Below are positions 45,136 to 54,100 of a stretch of 64,000 nt of DNA, in pieces; position 1 is the stretch's first letter, and each line of letters begins with the position of its first letter. The DNA is from Picocystis sp. L7 (lineage: Eukaryota > Chlorophyta > Picocystophyceae > Picocystales > Picocystaceae), in assembly GCA_020975725.1 (NCBI GenBank), contig QXJR01000005.1:930001-994000 (forward strand), written 5' to 3'. A model generated the notes under the pieces. It made no database searches. It was not told the DNA's origin and saw nothing but the letters and a program-made list of their open reading frames with translations. The position numbers were made by a program, and so were the translations under genes.

Positions 45136-47608
45136 ATATACACCGCAGCAAAACGGCAACGCTGAACGGTCCAATCGGACATTGATCGAAAAAGTACGAG
45201 CCGTTTTACTTGACAGTGGACTTGACGAATCTTACTGGCCGTATGCAGTAGAATTCTGTTCCTACGTACGAAATCGTTTGCCGTGCAAGCCGCATGACAA
45301 AACACCCATAGAAGTAGCTTTTGGTATAAAACCTGATTTGTCTTGCATGCATGTTTTTGGAGAAGAATGTTTTGTGTTGAAAACTCCAACTGAAAATCCA
45401 GGAAAACTCGAAGCAAAGAGTAAACGTGGGATATTTCTTGGTTATGAACCTGGAACAAAGGACACATTCAAAATAATGTGTGAAAACAAAATTATCATAT
45501 CTAGGAATGTCAAATTTACTAGTATTGACAAAACAACCACAAAGGACAATTTGAAGGAAATGCAGCAGGATATACTACCAATGGACCTCCTAGTGGAAAC
45601 TGATGGCATGCAGATAGATTGCAACAAACCTTCTCAAGATTTAGAAACAGTAGACCAGAACACAAGTTCTACCGAAGACCCAATGGACACCGAAGAAAAT
45701 CAACCTGCTACACGCAACGAAAGAAGATACCCTACTCGTGAACGACGAACACCTCAGGATTTTTGGGTTGCCAATCTCTGTATTCAAGAGCCACAAAGTA
45801 TCCGAGATGCACTAACATCTCCGCAGAAGGAAGACTGGTTGCTTGCCTTGCAGGAGGAAATAACAAGCCTGCAGCAAAACGATGTTTTCGATGTGGTTGA
45901 AAAAGTCCATGCAGTCAAGTCACTACCCTGCAAATGGGTCTTGAAAATCAAATATGATCAACATGGAAACATTCAACGGTTCAAAGCTCGCTTGGTTGCA
46001 AAAGGATTCAAACAAGTGAATGGTATAGATTATGACGAGACTTTTGCACCGGTAGCACGGCATAGCACACTGAGGCTGCTTCTCTCATTTGCAGCAACAA
46101 GAGATTGGGAAATTCAAAACATAGATATTAAGACAGCATTTCTAAACGGAGATCTTGATGAAGAAATCTTTATGGACATACCACCCGGATTTGAGCAGCC
46201 TGGAAAAGTTTGGAAGTTGAAGAAAACACTTTATGGACTAAAACAGGCACCTCGAGCATGGCACTTGAAACTTATTGAAAAGCTGGAGAGAATGGGGTTC
46301 GTGTGTTCAAATGCAGACCCTGGATTATACAATGCAGAAAATACTCTCTTGATGTTGTACGTTGATGACTTATTGCTTTGTTGTGATGGTGTCCAAAACT
46401 TGGCAATGCTTAAGAACATGTTACTCGAAGAATTTGAAGGACGAGACCTTGGTGCTACGGATCATTTTCTAGGCATCAAAATACAGCGGGACCGTCCGAA
46501 AGGTATGGTGTTTATATCCCAAGAGAGCTATATTGAAAACATCTTGCAAAGGTTTCATATGGACAAGTGTCAAGCAGTCTCAACTCCTTTGGAGCCAGGA
46601 GTCAAATTCACTACAGCGAACCAAAACACAACGATTGACTTTCCATATCAAGAACTTGTTGGATGTTTGATGTACTTGGCAGTTTGTACTCGACCAGATA
46701 TTGCCTTTGTTACGAACTGCTTGGCTCGATTTGTGGTTGCGCCGACGAACACACATGTCACGATTGCAAAGCGAGTTTTGAAGTATTTGAGTGGCTCAAA
46801 ATCTCATGGACTACTTCTGGGATCACACAATCAGAATCTACTCGAAGGATACTGTGATGCCAACTACGGAACTTGTGAAGTGACAAGGCGAAGTACAACT
46901 GGCTATCTATTAACTTTTGCTGGCAGTCTGATTTCATGGCAGACGAAACTTCAGAAGACCGTCGCAACATCCACTACTGAAGCCGAGTACATGGCTGCAG
47001 CCGCAGCCGCAAAAGAAGCGTTGTACCTCAAAAAGATCTTAGAAGACATTGGCATGGGTCCAAACTGCATCACCATACATTGTGACAACCAAGGTGCCGT
47101 CAATCTTACCAAGAATGCACTAACATTGTCGAGAACGAAACACGTGGACATTGCGCACCACTTTGTGCGGAATAGAGTGAGTAGGGGAGAAATACAGCTG
47201 AAATATATCCACACTTCAGATCAACTAGCCGATTTCCTTACAAAGGCATTGGGACCGACCAAGTTGCAGAACGTACTTCAAAACCTTGCAGTGCAACAGT
47301 ACCAGGCCACAAGCAGGGGAGAGTGTTGAGCATGCTCGTCCCTGGTTTAGGCAAGACACGTCCCCGGTTGGAAGACTAGAATGTATACGGTACCCTTCGA
47401 GGAATGAGGGAGCTTCATAGCTCCTCGAAGGTACATGCCCTCATAAGTGCAGTGTAGTTACCGTCGAGGATAGCGGGGAATGCACCCACAATCCTCTGCG
47501 GTGGATGGAAACCCTAATCAAGGGTATTTCCGACCATCCATTTCGTGTGTAATACAGACCAAGTACGAAGGTGGAGACCCACGAACGTACAAGTCGCATC
47601 TTCTTACA
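45136..47608 (+). mobile_element. Ty1/copia element L (left-truncated)
   Basis: The sequence opens in the integrase core (YTPQQNGNAERSNRT) right at the end of the copia E LTR. It continues through the integrase C-terminus, the linker, reverse transcriptase (YGLKQAPRAWH, YVDDLLLCCDG) and RNase H (TKALGPTKLQ) to a purine-rich tract and its own 3' LTR. The seen coding part is open throughout. The arrangement fits insertion of copia E into L, with the rest of L displaced or lost. Confidence 0.88.
47324..47608 (+). repeat. 3' LTR of copia L
   Basis: This LTR of about 285 bp begins TGTTGAGCATGC and ends TCTTCTTACA. It shares only patches (CTTCGAGGA, GAAGGTGG, CCCACGAACGTA) with the E/F LTR family, so it is a separate subfamily. 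Confidence 0.8.
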
Positions 47609-48100
47609 TTCGGGCGTCGGCTCCGCGCAACAAAAGCAACTTGACCTCTAGATGTTTCGCGTACAGCTATGGCAGATTCAGCCATGAGCAACGGATTCTG
47701 AATTTTGAGCATGTCTGTCTCCCCCAAGGTGGTGAGCATCTCGACTTTGTTGGCATATTCCTCCGGCAAGCCAGATAGGATCGCATCGATCAGATGGATG
47801 TCGGTCACCGACCCATCGATGGCGCGCAGGTCGGTACAAATCTGCTTTCCACGGATGATATAGCTCATCATGCTTTCCTCCGGTTTCTTGGTAAGTCCTC
47901 CTAACTCCTTGCGTAGGGTGAGATGACGGGCCGCGGTTTGACCCGCGTGCATGTTCTCAAGCATCGTCCACGCATGCTGCGCAAATTCCGAGTTCGCCAC
48001 CAAATCCACATACTCATTGCTCACACACAAGCACATGAGGGCCAATGCCTTTTCAGAGTGTTCACCGTCTTTGTTTGTGATAGCATCACCAACTCCTTTG
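47609..48100 (-). mobile_element. Ty1/copia fragment M (gag piece)
   Basis: The minus strand encodes part of a copia gag (ALALMCLCVSNEYVDLVANS, HLIDAILSGLPEEYANKVEM) homologous to the gag of copia B. It lies between the copia L 3' LTR and the copia F 3' LTR and touches both directly. It is a fragment only. Confidence 0.82.
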
Positions 48101-48392
48101 TGTATGAAGCAGGGTGTTACTTTGGATACGTTCGTGGGTTGCCACCTTCGTAGTTGTGTATTACACGCAAGAATGAGTGATGAGTATCCCCACTCAATGG
48201 CGGCTTCATCGACCGCAGAGGACCTCTCAGTAAACCGGGATCCCTCCTCGTCGGTATCGAACACTGCAGGACTGGGCATCGCCCTTCGAGGACCCACAGG
48301 GCCCCATACTCCTCGAAGGTACTCGACCGAAACTCGGTAAGGTCCCTAAGGGATTCGACCTCCCAGGGACCAGGGCTGGAGCAGCCTCAACA
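48101..48392 (-). repeat. 3' LTR of copia F
   Basis: On the minus strand this LTR reads TGTTGAGGCTGC...CTGCTTCATACA. It is the same family as the LTRs at 3606-3900 and 44842-45135. The gag fragment M follows directly. Confidence 0.85.
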
Positions 48393-49112
48393 CTCTCCCC
48401 TGCTCATGGCCGGGTACTCCAACAAGCCCAATGTCTTCAATGCAGCTTGCAACTTGGTGGGCCCCAGCGCCTTGGTCAGGAAATCGGCCAGCTGTTCATT
48501 TGTGCTGATGTACTGGAATTTCAGCTCTCCCCGACTCACGCGGTTCCGCACAAAATGGTGTGCGATGTCGACGTGTTTCGTATGGGACACGGTCAGAGCG
48601 TTCTTCGTCAAGTTCACAGCACCTTTATTGTCACAATGAATGGTAAGACATTGGGCCCCAAATCCAATATCATTCAACACCTTTCTCAGGTACAAAGCCT
48701 CTTTTGTTGCAGAAGCAGCAGCCATATACTCGGCCTCCGTCGTGGACACGGCAACTGTTTTCTGCAATTTCGTCTGCTCGGAAACCAAACTGCCGTGCAA
48801 AGTGAACACGTAGCCAGTTGTCCTTCGTCTGGTTTCTTCACAGCCTCCGTAATTGGCATCACAATAGCCTACCAGCAAACTTGGGAGCTGTCACCCAGCA
48901 AGATACCAACTGCCTTTGTGCCGTGCGAATATTTCAGGACCCTCTTGGCCACGGCCACGTGATTGCTGGTTGGTGCAGAGACATAGCGGGCCGGACGATT
49001 GGTCACATAAGCTATGTCTGGTCTTGTGGACACTGCCAAGTACATCAGGCACCCAACCAATTCCTGGTATGGAAAGTTGGATTCTGTCGCAGATGCATCT
49101 GAGGTCCCTTTT
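48101..49112 (-). mobile_element. Ty1/copia fragment F (3' part)
   Basis: The minus strand holds the end of reverse transcriptase (FPYQELVGCLMYLAVSTRPD), RNase H (STTEAEYMAAASATKEALYL) and a 292-bp 3' LTR at 48101-48392. It is nearly identical to the last kilobase of copia E in inverted orientation. It is joined at 49112/49113 to the 5' LTR of gypsy G, and no target duplication is shared with the other side of G. Confidence 0.88.
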
Positions 49113-49648
49113 TGTTGCATGCCTTTACTATCTCGGGGCACCCATCGAGTCCCGATTCGAACCAGACCAAGTAGGAGTATCCAAGTAGGGTCACTAGAGA
49201 CCACCCCCCTTTTTATGGACCTAAAGTGACCCCAAACAGGCACAGGAGTGCCCCTTATCCTGATAGGGCAAGGAATGGTCGAAGACCATTCCGGGGCGAA
49301 GTAGAGATTCTGCCCCGGAATCAGGGTCCTCGGCACGCGCCCGTGGGGCGTAACCCCAGGGAAACAAGCTCCCCATCGGTGCGGTCCCTGCCTGGGGAGC
49401 AGTTTTCACCTGGCGACCCCTCACGTGACCAGGGTGCATGCGAGTGGGGCGCCAGGCTGTCGTGCCCATTCAAGGGGCAATACCTATGCCATCATTGCTT
49501 CGTAATACATCAGAATCACTTTGCTTTGAGAGAAAAAAGACGTCCACTCGTCGTTCCCTCAAGAGAAAAGGAGCGTAGCAACACCGTGTGGGATTGCGCT
49601 TCGGACGTGAGCCTTTGCCTTGCTCATTCCACGGACGCTTGCGCAATA
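49113..49648 (+). repeat. 5' LTR of gypsy G
   Basis: This LTR runs from TGTTGCATGCC to GACGCTTGCGCAATA and is 536 bp long. The right end is fixed by comparison with the 3' LTR. The following bases (GAGTCGAAGCC) are not a TGG-type primer site. Confidence 0.93.
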
Positions 49649-49917
49649 GAGTCGAAGCCTTTGCGCGCTCTTTTCCTCACGCGCCTTTGAGCCGACGCGG
49701 GTTTCCTTTCCGCACGACGTACCGATTCTCAAGGAAGAAGAATAGGACCAGCAGCCGTGAAAGCACCATTGTGCAACCGTCACAAGGAAACACGAGCCAT
49801 ACAATATACCGTTCAAAAGCTGAGATTGAGATCTACAAGTTTATTCGATACATCAAGTCCTGAATCTGCGTCTTCTGGTCACAGGACGTCCTTGAAGTTC
49901 ACCTGCAGACCTCGATC

Positions 49918-51132
49918 ATGGAGGACAACGGAAGGGGAGGACAAACTCCCGTGACTCGTCAAGATAGAGTTCGCCGCTTGGAGCAAGAACTTCAACAAGC
50001 CATGTTAGCCCATCGAGGGTCTGAAGAATCAAGACAAAGAGTGACTCAAGAATTGGAAGAGGCAAGAGAGGAATTGGCGAGGTTGCGTCAACTCCAAGAG
50101 AGTGGCCTCCCCACGCAAAGTCCGGTGGATGGAAGTGAAGAACAAGGAAATCAGCAAGAAGGAGGACTTCAAGAACTTACTAGCCTCTATGAATCCTTGG
50201 GAGATGCAAGGTCACTCCAAGGAGTGTCTTTACGGAGGCCGAAAGAACTTTCTGGAAATGAGCTAGTGGGAAATCCATATGCGTTGATGCATTGGTATCG
50301 CGAGGTTAGTTGTTGGTCCCAATGCTATGCCAAAGATGAAGCTCAGCAGCTTGTGCTTGCACTTCAAACTCTCGGAGGTACCGCGCGGATCCTAATTGAT
50401 AATACCATAATGGAAAACAAGGAAAACATCAAGAACGTGCATCAACTTTTCCAATCCTTGAAGGACACCTTCCAGCGTCGTGACCCGGGCCCCGACGCAT
50501 GGGGGGAATTTCATAGAGCAAGGATGAGAGTTGGGGAAACAATTATTGAGTTCCTCAACCGGTTGACGACCCTGAGCTTTGTCATCAACATGTCTACGGA
50601 TCCCACTTGTGAGCATGTGGGCAAATCTGACATCGCCAACCGCTTACGAGTTGGCCTACCGCGCGATCTTTCAAGCGCTTTGGAGAAACATCTCAGCCTC
50701 ATCGTGGTCGACCTCAAACAAGATCCCCCAAAGGGACCTTGGGAGATGGCTGCTACTATTATGCGTTTGGAAAAGACAATCGAGCGTCCAACGAGACCCC
50801 CGACGGGCAGAAGTTGGGGACACGCCGAGCGAAGGAGCAACGACTTCCCCAACAAGGTGGTAACATCAGTTTCAGCCATGCCAAACACTCTAGGACTGGA
50901 CAATCCTACATCCAAACGCCGGCACAAATCTTACTTTGACCTTACCCCAGAAATGCAAGAGACGGTCAAGGTTGCCCAACTCAGCCTCCAAGACAAGGCT
51001 CTAGGAGCGACGCTTGCAGCTGAAGAGAAAGCGATATGCCTACAGAATTCTCTTTGCATGAGGTGCTTCCGCTATGGTCATGACCAGCGCGAGTGTAAAG
51101 CAAAGAGCACAGTCAATGCATCAAAAAACTGA
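49918..51132 (+). CDS. Gag of gypsy G
   Basis: The 404-residue capsid/nucleocapsid protein would form the virus-like particle. Residues of about 10-65 are rich in Glu, Gln, Arg and Leu and look like a coiled coil (RRLEQELQQAMLAHRGSEES). The retrotransposon-gag core (FQRRDPGPDAWGEFHRAR, about 190) is shared with gypsy D and I. A zinc knuckle (CMRCFRYGHDQREC) lies near the C-terminus. The first ATG is about 270 bases after the LTR. Confidence 0.92.
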   Translation: MEDNGRGGQTPVTRQDRVRRLEQELQQAMLAHRGSEESRQRVTQELEEAREELARLRQLQESGLPTQSPVDGSEEQGNQQEGGLQELTSLYESLGDARSLQGVSLRRPKELSGNELVGNPYALMHWYREVSCWSQCYAKDEAQQLVLALQTLGGTARILIDNTIMENKENIKNVHQLFQSLKDTFQRRDPGPDAWGEFHRARMRVGETIIEFLNRLTTLSFVINMSTDPTCEHVGKSDIANRLRVGLPRDLSSALEKHLSLIVVDLKQDPPKGPWEMAATIMRLEKTIERPTRPPTGRSWGHAERRSNDFPNKVVTSVSAMPNTLGLDNPTSKRRHKSYFDLTPEMQETVKVAQLSLQDKALGATLAAEEKAICLQNSLCMRCFRYGHDQRECKAKSTVNASKN

Positions 51133-51167
51133 AGGCGCTCCATCCCGGTGTCCTCGACAGTGCCGGG

Positions 51168-54100
51168 ATGGAGCCGGGAGCAGGAACTACAACCCTCCCA
51201 AATAGCGATGACTTGGGCATCGTTTACTTGAGGCCCAGCAAACGCACGGTGCCACGCCAGGAGTTCTTGGCTGCTACTACATACTTTGGACAAAACAAAA
51301 AAATATTGACCCAGGCCTACTTAGATACATTGGCTAGCTACTGTTTTATTAGCGATGACTTATTTAGAAAACTACAAAAAGAAGATCCAGACGGATACAC
51401 CTGGAAGACGACCGAAAATTACTTTGATTTCAGCGTGGCCGTTGGCGAGGACGTACACCGAGCCCCGGTCATTAAAGCCACGATAACCATGGATGGCTTC
51501 AAGACAACCTTACACTTTGGAGTTGCACCCTTGGGTACCTTTGATTGTATCCTAGGAGCAAGCTTTTGTGCTGCCCACCTAGTTAGCTTAGACTGGCCGA
51601 ATCATCGGATGAAATTGCGCGATGCAGAGGACCGTGTTCATTCAGTCCACGGAGATCGAAACTTTATCTCCCAGCGTAAACTTGACCTAATCGTACCGCG
51701 ATCAGAGGTGCGTCAAGCCGTACAACAACCAGGATGCCTATTCCTCATGATACAACCACTGGACACAGCCTACGAACTGACCGAAGAGGAACTGGACCTG
51801 ACGAAGATGAGGTCAAAGGTTACCGATGCTTGGGGACTTGACCCATCGGAGCAACAGCGGCTGGATCACCTATTGGAGCATCGTTACGCTCACGTCTTTG
51901 AACCAAGGAAGGGGCCGCCACCTGAGCGAGTTCCTGGGGAGTCCTTCTCAATTCAACTAACGCCGGAGGCGCATCCTCAATACAGAAACTATTATCGCTT
52001 GTCCCCAACTCAGCAGACTGCCTTACGGGAATTGATTGCTCAGTACGTCGATGAAGGCAAGATGGACCTATGTGCTGGGTCTAGTTGGGGTGCCCCAGTT
52101 ATCTTGGTACCGAAAAAGGATGGAGGCTGGAGGGTAGTTTTTGACTACCGCTTCTTAAACAATGTGACGGTGAAGGACCGTTACCCCTTACCACGTATCG
52201 ACGACTATTTGAACAACCTGCAAGGAGCCAGGTATTTTTCGTCGATGGATGCCCTGGACGGCTTCCACCAGGTGCCCATGAGCAAGGAAGATATTCAGAA
52301 AACAGCAGTGGTAACTCCTTTTGGGAGTTATGTTTGGAAGGTAATGCCCATGGGCGTGGCGAACGCGCCCGCAATGTTTCAACGAATGATGAACAGGATT
52401 ATTGGACATATGATGTTCCTAAAGGTTTACATGGATGATGTTTTGGTCCATTCAGAAACCAAAGACAAGCACTTCCAACAATTGGAGCAACTCTTCGAAG
52501 TCTGCTCCAGGGAGGACATCCGCTTGAAACGGTCAAAGTGTGCGTTCTTTCAGAGCACGCTCGAGTGGGTCGGTTACCGCATCAAAGAGGGAGAGATGAC
52601 TTGTACCGATCATTTGGTCCAGAAGATCAAGAACTTCCCTCCTCCCACAATGCAACGAGAAAACATGGCCTTCCTAGGCCTGTGTCAGTTCTACATGCGG
52701 TTCGTACCCCAGTACACCGACATGGCAGCCCCCCTTACTGACCTTAATCAGGCTGCGTGCAAGTATGACTTTCAGAGGTACTGGAAACCCCCACAGGAGA
52801 AGGCATTCCAGGATTTGGTCCAGGCTTTGACGTCAGCTCCTGTCCTACGCCTATTTAACAACGACTTGCCCATACGCGTAGAGACTGATGCGTCGGACAC
52901 GGGTATGGGAGCAGCACTCATGCAACAGTATGAGAATGACGAGTGGCGCCCAGTTGAGTACTGGTCCAAGAAATTCAACAGCGCTCAACTTAATTACCAT
53001 CCAGCGGAGAAGGAGACTTGCGCGATAATTTACGCGCTTCAACACTGGAGACACTTACTCTTTGGTCAGCCTTTTACAGTGCTTACGGACAACAAGGCTA
53101 GCCAGTATCTCACCTCCAAAGCCACAGAACAGCTCAGCCCCCGCGAAATGCGATGGTCGGAGAAACTGAGCTACTTTGCTCCTTTCACGGTCGAGTACCG
53201 ACCTGGCACCATGAATGGTGGACCCGACTACTTCTCCAGGCATACTTCAGAAAAAGTAGATCAGAAAAAGATTTGTATTCTCGATCTGTGCGCGGGAACG
53301 GGCACCGTACTTCGCGCCTTGGGGCTCATAGTACCGGTTGACTCGCCGCTGATGAGCGACTATATAGCAGTGGAGTTGGATGCGGCCTGCCGATCGGCCA
53401 TCCTACGAGTGTTCCACCAAGTTAGGTTGGAACATCCTGGACTATTCACGCGAAAGGACATATTCAGATATGGGAATGATGTGAAAGCACTTACGAGCCG
53501 ACGTTGCCTACCAAAGGTTGATTTAATCATTGCGGGAGTCCCATGCCAGCCCTTCTCGAGAGCAAACACTTCAGCCACTACACCACCTCTTGGACTGCGC
53601 GACGTCCGAGAGCTGTTCACAGCAGTAGATGCCATTAAACATCGGCTGAAGAATCCAGATTACTTGATTGAGTGTACACCTTTTGCCCCTCACTTAGAGA
53701 AAGATTTCGGGACAGTGAATCAGTGGTTTGGCGAGCCAGAATTGCATGATCTCTCGCTGTATTGCGCGCAGGCTAGGCATCGATACTGCTGGACCTCACT
53801 CCTTGCAAGGACTGGGTCGGCTATCGAGTTCAACGCAATTCCTCTACTTTGGCAGGATTGTCTGGACACAGGGGCCACAGTTCCCAAAGATGGGATGGGG
53901 CACCCTCTACTTAAGTGCCCTTCTTTAATGGCCAGCGCGAACTCACACAGCGACCGTAACCAGGCTGTGTGGGTGATAGCCGAGGATAACTCCCGCCGAC
54001 CAATGACTGCAGCAGAAAGGGAGAGAGTTGCAGGAATGAAAGCTGGGGACACAGCAGCAGCCGGGGTCTCAGAGATTGACCGTCACCGGATGTGTGGCAA

